From: Acidobacteriota bacterium | GTDB lineage: Bacteria; Acidobacteriota; Thermoanaerobaculia; Gp7-AA8; JAHWKK01 | Reading direction: 5' to 3' | Assembly (NCBI GenBank): GCA_019347945.1 | Contig: JAHWKK010000013.1 | Location: forward strand, 1-64,000 | Length of the DNA: 64,000 nucleotides | Part shown: positions 16,484 to 24,539 of the stretch, in pieces | How the letters are laid out: the number at the start of each line of letters is the position of its first letter | Position numbering within the stretch: position 1 is the stretch's first letter | Notes under the pieces: generated by a model | What the model saw: only the letters and a program-made list of their open reading frames with translations | The model's database searches: none | What the model was told of the DNA's origin: nothing | Made by a program: the position numbers and the translations under genes

Positions 16484-16615
16484 GCCGATAGAGACACTCG
16501 CCGGGTCATGGATCGTGGAAACATGCGAAGTCCCCTCCATGTTCTGTATCAGTGATCGAGGTCTCGCCTGACATCGAATGAACGGTGTCCGGCGAGCTCG
16601 GAACTGGAGGCTTTG

Positions 16616-17071
16616 ATGGCCCGATCGATCGTTTTGCCCGTTGTGATTCTGCTCATGGTCGTCGCCAGCGCCGCGCCTGCGAATGAGAAAGCCGGGACGC
16701 GTGAGGAAGCGATTGCGATCGTCGAGAAGGGTGCCGCCCTTCTGCGCGATGCCGGACCGGCGCGACTGATCGAGGCGGTCAACGCCGGCGAGGATGGCTT
16801 TCGCGACCGTGATCTCTACCTCTTCGTCCTCGGTCCCGACCAGAAGATCGTTGCCCACGCGTTCGACAAGGGGAGGATCGGTTTGGCCGCCAGCGAACTG
16901 TATGACGGCGATGGTCAGCCCTATGGAAAGCTGTTTCTCAAGCTGGCGAACGAGAAGGGACAGTGGGTCGATTATCGAATCCACAATCCGATGAGCGGCA
17001 GAGTGGCGAAGAAGTCCACCTTCGTCAAGAGAGTGGGGGACTACATCCTGGGCTGCGGCTATTACGAATAG
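16616..17071 (+). CDS. Secreted single-Cache-domain protein
   Basis: A 151-residue protein with a signal peptide (SIVLPVVILLMVVASAAPA) and one Cache_2-like sensor fold: DLYLFVLGPDQKIVAHAF...GLAASELYDGDGQPYGKLFLKLANEKGQWVDYRI...KKSTFVKRVGDYILGCGYYE. The FVL..D..IVAH and GYYE elements are typical of free-standing Cache proteins in the periplasm, which bind small ligands. The ATG at 16616 has CTGGAGG 7 bases upstream. There is no membrane partner (chemoreceptor or kinase) next to it. Its 3' end overlaps the convergent protease gene by about 10 bases. Confidence 0.8.
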   Translation: MARSIVLPVVILLMVVASAAPANEKAGTREEAIAIVEKGAALLRDAGPARLIEAVNAGEDGFRDRDLYLFVLGPDQKIVAHAFDKGRIGLAASELYDGDGQPYGKLFLKLANEKGQWVDYRIHNPMSGRVAKKSTFVKRVGDYILGCGYYE

Positions 17072-18360
17072 ACCTCGATATTGCCTCTGAGATCCTCGAT
17101 TCCGATCGATCCGGATTTCAGCGGACCGAGAAGCGCGATTGCGACTTTTTCAGGGTCGACGATCTTGCGGGCGACGGCGCGCACGTCGTCCATCTCGACG
17201 GCGTTGATCCGATCGATGATCTCCTCGGGCGTGTACTGGCGATGGAAATAGTGTTCCTGCCGGAGAATCGCGGACATGCGGCTCACGGTCGATTCGAGTG
17301 AGAGAAGAATCGACCCTTTGACGTAGCGCTTGGCAGCAGCCAGCTCCGCTTCGGACACACCGTCATTGCGAACCGAACGGAGCTCCGCCATGGTCAGCTC
17401 GATCACGCGGCGAACGTTCTCGGTCGAGCAGGCCGCGTAAATCGCTTCGAAGCCGCTCTCGGCGTGGGCGGTGTGGTAAGACGAGATCGTGTAGACGAGC
17501 CCCTCCCTCTCCCGGACATTCTGGAAGAGCCGGGACGACATCCCCCCACCGAGGATCGTCGAGAAGAGCGCCGCCGCGTAGCGCTCATCGTCGGTCTGGC
17601 GGTAACCAGGCATGCCGATGACGAGGTGCACCTGCTCGAGATCCGGCTTTTCGACAATGCGAACGAACTGTCGGGTCTCCGGATTCACCTGCGGAGCGAG
17701 ATGACCAGCAGGCTCGGCCGCAGACAGCATCGAGAGCCGCTCGAGCAGGTACTCGGGCTGGATGTTGCCCGAGGCGCAGAAGATCGTGTTCGCCGGCGTG
17801 AACGAGCGGCGGAAGTGGCCTTCGATCGCTTCGCGCGTGAGCGTCCGAACCAGTTCCGGCGGACCGAGTATCGGCCGCCCGAGACCGTGAGCCGGCCAGA
17901 AGTCCTCCGCGAAGATCTCGTGAATCAGATCGTCCGGAGTGTCTTCCACCATCCGGATCTCCTCGAGAATCACGCTTCGCTCCATCCGCAGATCCTCGTC
18001 GGTGAAGGAGGGATTGCGGACCAGATCGGTCAGCAGCTCCAGCGCCTCCGGTGTCTGCTCATCCAGGACGTGAGCATGAAAGGTGGTGTACTCCTTTCCG
18101 GTGTAGGCGTCGACTTCGCCGCCGAGCTCGTCGATCTCCCGGGCGATCTGCTGGAGGGATCGGCTGGGCGTTCCCTTGAAGAGGAGGTGTTCGAGAAAGT
18201 GCGTCGCGCCGTACAGCCCCTCCGGCTCGTTCACCGATCCGAGGCGGAACGAGTAACCGAGCGCGACCGATCGGACGAAGGGCAGCGGCTCGAGAATGAC
18301 GGTCAGGCCCGAGGGGAGAACGTGACGTTGTAGCGTGTCCGCGGCGAGAGCGAGGGCCAT
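17062..18360 (-). CDS. M16-family zinc protease (processing-peptidase-like)
   Basis: A 432-residue single-unit M16 peptidase. The inverted zinc motif HFLEH (HxxEH, near residue 55) is intact, with the downstream Glu ligand in the RSVILEEIRMVEDTP region, and the second M16 repeat contains a Gly-rich GGGMSSRLFQNVRE (about 268-285). The length fits bacterial PqqL/YmxG-like peptidases that act as homo- or heterodimers. It stands alone on the minus strand and is probably cytoplasmic, since no signal peptide is seen. Substrates unknown. Confidence 0.9.
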   Translation of the reverse strand: MALALAADTLQRHVLPSGLTVILEPLPFVRSVALGYSFRLGSVNEPEGLYGATHFLEHLLFKGTPSRSLQQIAREIDELGGEVDAYTGKEYTTFHAHVLDEQTPEALELLTDLVRNPSFTDEDLRMERSVILEEIRMVEDTPDDLIHEIFAEDFWPAHGLGRPILGPPELVRTLTREAIEGHFRRSFTPANTIFCASGNIQPEYLLERLSMLSAAEPAGHLAPQVNPETRQFVRIVEKPDLEQVHLVIGMPGYRQTDDERYAAALFSTILGGGMSSRLFQNVREREGLVYTISSYHTAHAESGFEAIYAACSTENVRRVIELTMAELRSVRNDGVSEAELAAAKRYVKGSILLSLESTVSRMSAILRQEHYFHRQYTPEEIIDRINAVEMDDVRAVARKIVDPEKVAIALLGPLKSGSIGIEDLRGNIEVYS

Positions 18361-18378
18361 GAGAGCGTAAGTTTACTG

Positions 18379-18405
18379 CAGGGATCAGGGATCAGGGATC
18401 AGGGG
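18379..18405. repeat. GGGATCA tandem repeat
   Basis: Three to four GGGATCA units in a row; the reverse complement of the heptamer at 184-275. It lies about 65 bases before copy 2 of the 104-bp dispersed repeat, the same arrangement as at the left edge of the window. Confidence 0.7.
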
Positions 18406-18470
18406 TGTAGGGGTGTACTCTCGGCAAGAACGCTCGTCTCCTGAGCTCGTATAAATGGCGCTGCTCGCCG

Positions 18471-18574
18471 GTGAGGCGGAAATGACACCCGGATCCCGGA
18501 AAGGTCCGCATCCGCATACTCAAACCGACGTCATCCCGAGCGGGGGGTCGAGCGGGCAAGCGAGGGACCTCGCA
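18471..18574 (+). repeat. Dispersed ~104-bp repeat, copy 2
   Basis: Contains GGCGGAAATGACACCCGG, GCATACTCAAACCGACGTCA, a GAGCGGGGGGTCGAGCGGG stretch and GAGGGACCTC, matching the reverse complement of 1-103 in order and spacing with scattered mismatches. The surrounding 18361-18656 holds no gene I can support. Confidence 0.6.
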
Positions 18575-18656
18575 GGTTGGTACGACCTCAAGCGAAGCGC
18601 CTCGTGACTCGGCGCTCCACGTGGCACGATTGAAAACAACTTTATACATCCTCTGC

Positions 18657-19238
18657 CTACGGATTCGGATTCGGGTTGGGTTGAGGATTCTGACCCTGCG
18701 GCAGATTCCGTGCGGCGATCGTCTCGGTCGTGATCAGCCAGTCTTCGTAGCTGCTCGCTCCGTCGTATTCGACAATGCTTTCGCCGCTCTGAGGGGGGCG
18801 GACGCCGACGAATGGTCCGGTGTGCTCCGACGAACCGGAAAGTCCGGGATTGGTGGTCTCGAGCGGCTGGCCTGGCTGCCCTTCATCAGGCTGAGGGGCT
18901 CCTCCTGGCTGGGTACCGGGCGGGACGAGAATCCAGTCCTCCTCTCCCGACAGCGGATTTGGCCAGCGCTGTCTGAGGACTCGCGGATTGTTGAATTCCT
19001 CGAGCTGATCGAGCGAAGTCGGAAGCCCGCCGTTTCTCTTGTTGAATTCGCTGATCGCGGCAGCGTACTGCTCCATCACGAAAATCGTCTGGTACTCCCT
19101 TTCCCGCTGCATGATCAGCGACCACTGCTGCGGGACGGTGTACGCGACGAAGACCATCAGAATCGACAGGATCACGAGAACCGCCGCGAGCGTGAAGCCA
19201 CGTTCTCCGTCGCGGGGTCTGGGTGCGCCGAGGCTCAC
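18657..19238 (-). CDS. Type IV pilin-like protein with proline-rich C-terminus
   Basis: A 193-residue prepilin-like protein. The leader is GERG and the mature N-terminus FTLAAVLVILSILMVFVAY, a normal class III signal except that position +5 is Ala instead of the usual Glu. After the helix comes a GspG-like segment (YQTIFVMEQYAAAISEFNKRNGGLPTSLDQL), then a Pro/Gly-rich tail ending in PNPNPNP. It is the last gene of the pilus assembly operon and starts on a GTGA overlap with the preceding pseudopilin gene. Lack of Glu+5 is typical of tip or minor pilins. Confidence 0.8.
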   Translation of the reverse strand: MSLGAPRPRDGERGFTLAAVLVILSILMVFVAYTVPQQWSLIMQREREYQTIFVMEQYAAAISEFNKRNGGLPTSLDQLEEFNNPRVLRQRWPNPLSGEEDWILVPPGTQPGGAPQPDEGQPGQPLETTNPGLSGSSEHTGPFVGVRPPQSGESIVEYDGASSYEDWLITTETIAARNLPQGQNPQPNPNPNP

Positions 19239-19690
19239 AGATCTCCGTATGGAATCGAGTCGGGCGGCAGCGTCTCTCCCTCGGCGCCGCTTCGAACGTC
19301 GACGACTCCTGGCCCGGCCGAGGCGAATGGATCGGAGAAGTCGTCGCTGAAAGGATCGGAGGAATCGAACGACGGCTCGTCGAAAACCTCGACCCAGGTC
19401 GTGTTCGACTCCGTGATCGGATCGGACGGAATGCGCTGCAGATAATCGGGTGCGAGATCCTGGATCGATCCAGGATAGCGCTGTTTGTCGGCGTAATAAT
19501 CGTTGATCGCCTTCCGGATGTCTTTGAGGTTCGCCTGCAGCACGACTTCGCGCGCGCGACGCTGGTGGTTCTTGACGCTGACCATCGCCATGCCCGCGAG
19601 GAGGCCGATGATCGATACGACGATCAGAAGCTCGATCAGAGTGAATCCGCGCTGTCCCGATTTTCGATGCTGGATCAATTCAGTCACCAT
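19235..19690 (-). CDS. GspG-like type II pseudopilin
   Basis: A 151-residue prepilin: leader KSGQRG, mature start FTLIELLIVVSIIGLLAGMA with Glu+5, then a GspG-style alpha helix and loop (LKDIRKAINDYYADKQRYPGSIQDLAPDYLQRIPSDPIT). The C-terminal ~50 residues are acidic with Ser/Asp/Pro repeats (SSDPFSDDFSDPF). It overlaps both neighbours by 4-7 bases. The domain is of the secretion-pseudopilin type although the operon around it is of the type IV pilus type. Confidence 0.88.
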   Translation of the reverse strand: MVTELIQHRKSGQRGFTLIELLIVVSIIGLLAGMAMVSVKNHQRRAREVVLQANLKDIRKAINDYYADKQRYPGSIQDLAPDYLQRIPSDPITESNTTWVEVFDEPSFDSSDPFSDDFSDPFASAGPGVVDVRSGAEGETLPPDSIPYGDL

Positions 19691-20160
19691 TCACTGTATT
19701 TGGTACGGCCGTCGAGTGCGGTGCGCTCCGAGGTCGAGTGGACGTCGAAGACGTTGTTGCCGTCGGTGAAATTGGAATCGCGTTCATCGGTAGTCGATCG
19801 GGTCGTCCACTCCGCCTTGCCGGTCATCGGGTCGATGAGATCTCTCTCGCGGAGGAGTTTGACCGAGGTTCCGTCCTTGAGCTCGATCGGCTCGACGAGG
19901 ACTTCCAGCTCTTTCGGCCAGCCGTCTGCGCCGTGGACCTCGATCTCGTTGATCATCTGATTCACACGCAGCTCATGGTAGCGATCGATTGCCCTCGTGA
20001 TCGTCCGCAGCCGGTCCCGCAGCTCGACTTCCTTCTGGCGCTGGAGCGTGAACTTGGCGACGGGAAGCGCAAGCGACGCGAGGACCCCGATGATCGCCAC
20101 GACGGTGATCATCTCGGCAATCGTGAATCCTTCCTCGCCGTGCGTCCGCTTCCGCATCAT
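19684..20160 (-). CDS. GspG-like type II pseudopilin
   Basis: A 158-residue prepilin: leader THGEEG, mature start FTIAEMITVVAIIGVLASLA with Glu+5, then KFTLQRQKEVELRDRLRTITRAIDRYHELRVNQM and a DGWPKELEVLVEPI segment that corresponds to the GspG YP..L..L region. The ATG at 20160 overlaps the secretin stop by 4 bases. Together with the next two genes it forms a run of three pseudopilins at the end of the operon. Confidence 0.88.
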   Translation of the reverse strand: MMRKRTHGEEGFTIAEMITVVAIIGVLASLALPVAKFTLQRQKEVELRDRLRTITRAIDRYHELRVNQMINEIEVHGADGWPKELEVLVEPIELKDGTSVKLLRERDLIDPMTGKAEWTTRSTTDERDSNFTDGNNVFDVHSTSERTALDGRTKYSEW

Positions 20161-22706
20161 CGGTAGTTCACCTCGATCGCTGCTCCGCTGACGACGGCCG
20201 GAACGATCTCGTCCTGCTGATTTCTGAGCTCGAGCGCGGGTACCTCCAGCCAGCTCGAGCCGGCGAGAACGGCCCGGAAGTTCACCGCTGCAACCTCGCC
20301 GCCGGGAGCGAAAGCCAGCGGGCTTCCATCCGCCGAGCGGATCGTGATGATTCCCTGGTCCGACTCGATGTTCACCAGCGGAGGCGTCGCAGGATCGTGA
20401 AGAAACGCTCGTCCGAAGCTCACCGACGTGATGTCGATGGTCGACGGGTCGTACTGCAGACGCAGCTCTGATGTCGTGAGCCCGTCGAGATCAAGCCCTA
20501 CGATCAGCCATGAACCCTCCTGACCGGCGCCAAAGGAGGCGCTGGCGGGCTGGATCGCGACCCGAGGGGTGCGATTCGCAACAATTGACGAGGACGGCGA
20601 GTCGCGCGGTTCGGACTCTTCGGAGATCTGCTGCGGCAGCGTCGCGGCGGCCGAAGCCTCCACTGGTTCCGGCTCGGATGCGTCGGGGACGTAGTTGGCG
20701 GCGACGATCCCGGACGCCGAAGCAGTTGTCGTGACTGACGTCACTGGCGCCCCTCGATCCGTGCCGAGCTCGGAGCTGTCCGGGACTGGCGGATACGGTT
20801 CGGTCGGCGGAGTCGGGGGAGGGACCGAAGGCCCTTCCTCCGGAACACGCGGAGCGGGGGGAGGCGCGACTTCCATTCCCGGAACCGGCTGCTGCTCGAA
20901 CTGCCTTCGTGTCGGGGGGTCGAACGGATCACCACTGGTCATCGACTCCATGCGAGGTGTCGTCCCCCGGAAGGTGAGGTTCGTCTGCGTACCGACCCAC
21001 ATCGGCGCCAGATCCTCTTCGGTGATGTCGGGAATCCGAATGATGTGAGGGGTCATCGTCAGGACGAGATCGGTCGCCTGGCTTCTCGCGCTGCTGTTCG
21101 AGAAGAGCCGTCCGATGAGTGGCAAATCGGACAGGAAGGGGATGTCCTGATCGCTGTCGGCCTCGTCGCGGCGGATGAGGCCGGCGAGGAAGTTGGTCTC
21201 CCCGTCCTTGAGCCGGATCGTCGACTCGATCGAGCGCGTTCCGAAGGTCGGCTGATCGCCGGTGCCCTGCTCCGCGATGTTCGAGACCTCGACCGAGAGC
21301 TTCAGCGTGATCTCGCGGTTATGGTGAACGCGGGGCTCGATCGTGATTTTGATTCCGACGTCGCGGTACTGAAAGGAGGTCGGGGGGGCGAAGACCTGAC
21401 CCGTGCCGGGCTGCTGAGCGATCGCGTTGTACGTCGTGACTGCGATCGGAACCTGCTGCCCGATGAGCAATGTCGCCGACTGGCCCTCGCTGATCCGAAG
21501 CTGAGGCTTTGCGAGAAGGGTGGCCTGACCGGAGGTCTTCATCAGGTTGTAGGTAACGGTGGGAACGGTGAGTGACCAGTTCCCGGAAGTGAGATCCCGA
21601 AAGCCACCGAGGGGAAGCGCAGTGATCGCCGTTCCCGCCTCGTTCGAAAGACCGGCGCTGATCGAGTCTGCGCTGAGATCGAGTCCGATCTCCCGCAGCT
21701 TGCTGGCGTCGATCTGAAGCAGTTCGACCTGTACGACCACCTCGGCCTGCGCCTTGTCATTCGCCTCGATGATCTTTTCTGCGATCAGAACCCGGTCCGC
21801 GGTATCCCGGATCGTGATGGCGTTCATCGCCTTCAGCGCGAACACGTGACGCGCTTCGAGCATCGTACGGACGATGTTCTGTACCTGTTCTGCGTCACCG
21901 TTCGAGAGGTAGAAGGTCCTGATGACCAGATCCTCGTACTCCCGTCTCGTATTCGCGTTATCCGGGATCACGAGGATCGTCTGCTCGTCGAGCACCTTGT
22001 AGAAGTGGGTCGACGCCTGCATGACCCGTTCGAGCGCTTCCTGAGCGGTGACGTCGCGAAGCTCGATCGAGATATTGTCGTCGGGGAGACGCTGATCGAA
22101 CATGATGTTGATGCCGAAGGCGCTTCCGAGCGCCCGATAGATGTCCTTGACCGGTGTCTCGCGTGGAAAGGAGAGCGAGATCGGCTGGTTCGATGCCGGA
22201 TTGAGAATCGGAGGCCGTGAGGTCTCGGTGACCCGCCGCTTCATCTCTTCGATGTCCTGGTACTGCCGGGTGCTCGCTTCCCTCACGGAAGCCATCGCCT
22301 TCGCGAGCTCGATCGCAGCGTACTGATTGGTCGGATCGAGCTCGACCGCGAGCCGGAGCTCCAGAACCGCCATGTCCGGATGGCCCGCGGATCGAAGCTG
22401 TTTCCCTTTTGCGAAGTGCTGCCGGGACGCTTCGAGGCGTGCGTGCTGCAGAGCGGCGCGGAACTTGACGTTGCCGGGATCGAGTCGCAGCGCCTCTTCA
22501 TACGATTCGACGGCACGGTCCCAGTCGCCGGCGAGCTCGTACTCCTGCGCATTCTGCCATGCGCGAAACGTAGTGCATGAGAACGTCATCGCCGCGATCA
22601 GCGCGACGAGCAGAGCCCGGATCAGTCGTGATTGAAATGGCACAGTGGGTAAATCCTTTCCTTGCTCAACTTTGGGACGAGCGGGATCTGAATAGGTCAC
22701 GGTCAT
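20157..22706 (-). CDS. pilQ: Outer-membrane secretin (PilQ/GspD family) with TPR and C-terminal cohesin-like domain
   Basis: An 849-residue pore-forming secretin for the pilus. In order: a lipobox with Cys at about 44 (AMTFSC), TPR-like repeats (about 50-140, e.g. AGDWDRAVESYEEALRLDPGN), an N0/STN domain (about 165-240), an N1 domain (about 250-320), and the secretin domain (about 330-570) with a GQQVPIAVTT motif and ESTIRLKDGETNFLAGLI. A Pro/Ser-rich linker (about 590-715) leads to a cohesin-like beta-sandwich (about 720-849: LDGLTTSELRLQYDPSTIDITSV...VNFRAVLAG). The TPR and cohesin additions are not part of standard PilQ. It overlaps pilP by 4 bases. Confidence 0.9.
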   Translation of the reverse strand: MTVTYSDPARPKVEQGKDLPTVPFQSRLIRALLVALIAAMTFSCTTFRAWQNAQEYELAGDWDRAVESYEEALRLDPGNVKFRAALQHARLEASRQHFAKGKQLRSAGHPDMAVLELRLAVELDPTNQYAAIELAKAMASVREASTRQYQDIEEMKRRVTETSRPPILNPASNQPISLSFPRETPVKDIYRALGSAFGINIMFDQRLPDDNISIELRDVTAQEALERVMQASTHFYKVLDEQTILVIPDNANTRREYEDLVIRTFYLSNGDAEQVQNIVRTMLEARHVFALKAMNAITIRDTADRVLIAEKIIEANDKAQAEVVVQVELLQIDASKLREIGLDLSADSISAGLSNEAGTAITALPLGGFRDLTSGNWSLTVPTVTYNLMKTSGQATLLAKPQLRISEGQSATLLIGQQVPIAVTTYNAIAQQPGTGQVFAPPTSFQYRDVGIKITIEPRVHHNREITLKLSVEVSNIAEQGTGDQPTFGTRSIESTIRLKDGETNFLAGLIRRDEADSDQDIPFLSDLPLIGRLFSNSSARSQATDLVLTMTPHIIRIPDITEEDLAPMWVGTQTNLTFRGTTPRMESMTSGDPFDPPTRRQFEQQPVPGMEVAPPPAPRVPEEGPSVPPPTPPTEPYPPVPDSSELGTDRGAPVTSVTTTASASGIVAANYVPDASEPEPVEASAAATLPQQISEESEPRDSPSSSIVANRTPRVAIQPASASFGAGQEGSWLIVGLDLDGLTTSELRLQYDPSTIDITSVSFGRAFLHDPATPPLVNIESDQGIITIRSADGSPLAFAPGGEVAAVNFRAVLAGSSWLEVPALELRNQQDEIVPAVVSGAAIEVNYR

Positions 22707-23377
22707 TCGCCGATTTTCACTCTCGTCGTACGATCGGGAGCATATCCTTTGTAGCCGATGTCGACCGATTCGAGCCCTATCCTTCTCAGGATGAACTTCT
22801 CTCCGAAGGTCTGACCCTCGAGAACGTTCACGATCTCACCTCCGCGTGAAAAGACGGCAATCTGGTTGGGCTCGGTGCCGAATCTTCCGAGATACTTGAA
22901 GTCGAATTTCGGCAGCGGCGGGGGAGGTGGGATCTCCTTTTCCGTCTCACACGCCGTCCCGATCCCGTCCCGATCGATGTCCCTCTGGTCCGGATTGGGA
23001 AGGTCGGGGCAGTTGTCGACGGCGTCCGCGATCCCGTCCCCATCCCGGTCCGGCGGAGGAGGTGGGGGCTCGGGGGGCCGTTCGACGACCGGTTTCGGTG
23101 GGGGAGGGGCGGGGGGCCGGACGAAGTCGAAGAGGTTCCGGTCGCTGTGAAACGACGAAGGCTCCCGCGTGAGGCGATCGAGGTCGACGCGGCTCTGACC
23201 CGAGGCTGGGCTGGCCGCGACGAGCTCCCCGATGTCGTCCGTCCGCTCGATCCTCGGACGCTCGGCGATTTCCGGTTCCTGAAGCAGGCCCGTCGGGTTG
23301 GCGAACGCGTAGATCGCCACCAGCGCCAGGATGATGGCGACGAACAGGCTCCAGGTCTTCCAGTTCTTCCAGTCCAT
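22703..23377 (-). CDS. pilP: PilP/GspC-like protein with thrombospondin type 3 calcium repeat
   Basis: A 224-residue pilus alignment protein. It has an N-terminal membrane helix (LFVAIILALVAIYAFA), polyproline stretches (about 90-110 and 150-155), and between them a thrombospondin type 3 motif, DRDGDGIADAVDNCP followed by a second DRDGIGTAC (about 110-143), a calcium-binding sequence. The C-terminal ~70 residues (FKYLGRFG...IAVFSRGGEIVNVLEGQTFG...LRRIGLESVDIGY) match the PilP/GspC homology domain that binds the secretin N0 domain. It begins on a TGATG overlap with pilO. The calcium insert is unusual for PilP. Confidence 0.82.
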   Translation of the reverse strand: MDWKNWKTWSLFVAIILALVAIYAFANPTGLLQEPEIAERPRIERTDDIGELVAASPASGQSRVDLDRLTREPSSFHSDRNLFDFVRPPAPPPPKPVVERPPEPPPPPPDRDGDGIADAVDNCPDLPNPDQRDIDRDGIGTACETEKEIPPPPPLPKFDFKYLGRFGTEPNQIAVFSRGGEIVNVLEGQTFGEKFILRRIGLESVDIGYKGYAPDRTTRVKIGE

Positions 23378-23961
23378 CAGGTTTCGCCCAGCTCCAGCGC
23401 ATCGTCCGATTTGAAGAGCGTTCTGATCTGCAGGCTCAGGCCCAGCTCGTCATCGTCGGTCGAGGAATCGTTGAAGCTGATGCCGTCGATGATCACGAAC
23501 TGAGGAGACAGTTCGATCAGGTTGATCAGTCGCCGGACTTCCTCGTAAGTGCCCGTCACCGCGAATGAGACCGTCATCGCCCTGGCTCCGAGGATGGCAG
23601 ACTCGCGTTCGCCGACCTGGTCCCAGTTGTAGTTCCGCGTCGCCGGCTGAAGTCCGCTGCGCCGGGCGAGCTCCTGAAGCTCGATGATCATCGGTGCGAG
23701 CCTCTGCGGTTGCGTGGCCCAGTGTTCGTCGTAAACCATCTGGAGATCACGGACCGTGACGTCTCGCGAGGCGAGGAAATCGGCCGCGGCGTCTCTCCGC
23801 GCTTCTGCCTCGAGAAGCTCGGTACGGGAACGCTCGAGCTCTGCATTGAGGGTCTCGATTCGCTTCTCGTAGCGCACCCTGTAAGTGATGAAGAACGCCA
23901 CGTTGAGGACGAGCAGGACGCCGAGCGAGATCAGCAACCATTTCCGTTCCTTCCAGATCAC
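23377..23961 (-). CDS. pilO: Type IV pilus inner-membrane protein PilO
   Basis: A 194-residue bitopic protein: short basic N-terminus (WKERK), one membrane helix (WLLISLGVLLVLNVAFFITY), a coiled coil (KRIETLNAELERSRTELLEAEARRDAA) and a ferredoxin-like domain ending in EEVRRLINLIELSPQFVIIDGISF. PilO pairs with PilN to form the periplasmic scaffold of the pilus machine. The GTG at 23961 overlaps the pilN stop by 4 bases (GTGA). The frame is open further upstream, but that part lies inside pilN. Confidence 0.9.
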   Translation of the reverse strand: MIWKERKWLLISLGVLLVLNVAFFITYRVRYEKRIETLNAELERSRTELLEAEARRDAAADFLASRDVTVRDLQMVYDEHWATQPQRLAPMIIELQELARRSGLQPATRNYNWDQVGERESAILGARAMTVSFAVTGTYEEVRRLINLIELSPQFVIIDGISFNDSSTDDDELGLSLQIRTLFKSDDALELGET

Positions 23962-24539
23962 CGGGCCACCACCCCCGGCGGATCGGGCCGGTACGTCACG
24001 TTCAAGGTGAAGGCGACGCTGCCATCCTCCGACGTTCTCTCCGTCGTGGGGTACGGCTGAGCGAAATGCGCATCGGCGGTCATGTTTCGAATCATCTCGA
24101 CGAACGCGTCCTGATCCTTCGCCACGCAGCGCATATTCAAGGAGATCGGTCCTTCCTCGCTGATCGACGGGAGCAGGGCCTGAACCCTGGCATCGGCGGG
24201 AACCACCCGCTCGAGGTGATCGAGAAGCTGGCTCCACGAGAAAGCTCGCTCACGGATTCGCGCGTTGACGTACTCGACACGCTCCTGGATCAGAGCCTCG
24301 TCCCGTCCCTCCTGAAGAGCTTCCAGCTCCTCGGCTTTCCGAATCGTTTCGGCGGTGCGCGCGGATATCTCGGCGATCTCGGCGCGGGTCTCTTCCGTTT
24401 CGACGAAGTACTCGATCGCGGCATCGACGTTATTCGCCAGCAGAGCCAGAATTAGAATGGCCGCGGCGGCGACGACCATCCAGAATCCCCGCGTCTCCTT
24501 CCACGGCTCGGAGGCCAGATTCAGATGGAGCGGTCTCAC
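23958..24539 (-). CDS. pilN: Type IV pilus inner-membrane protein PilN
   Basis: A 193-residue protein opening with the PilN signature (MRPLHLNLASEPWKE, here LNLAS in place of the more usual INLLP), which is the segment that docks onto PilM. A membrane helix (GFWMVVAAAAILILALLA), a coiled coil (ETRAEIAEISARTAETIRKAEELEALQ) and a ferredoxin-like fold (FSWSQLLDHLERVVPADARVQALLPSI) follow. The GTG start overlaps the pilM stop by 4 bases. Confidence 0.9.
   Translation of the reverse strand: MRPLHLNLASEPWKETRGFWMVVAAAAILILALLANNVDAAIEYFVETEETRAEIAEISARTAETIRKAEELEALQEGRDEALIQERVEYVNARIRERAFSWSQLLDHLERVVPADARVQALLPSISEEGPISLNMRCVAKDQDAFVEMIRNMTADAHFAQPYPTTERTSEDGSVAFTLNVTYRPDPPGVVAR

Noticed and set aside
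18617-18634. Sigma-54 promoter (TGGCACG) before the pseudopilin end
   Set aside because: The -12 GC is missing at the required spacing, and the orientation does not lead into a gene.
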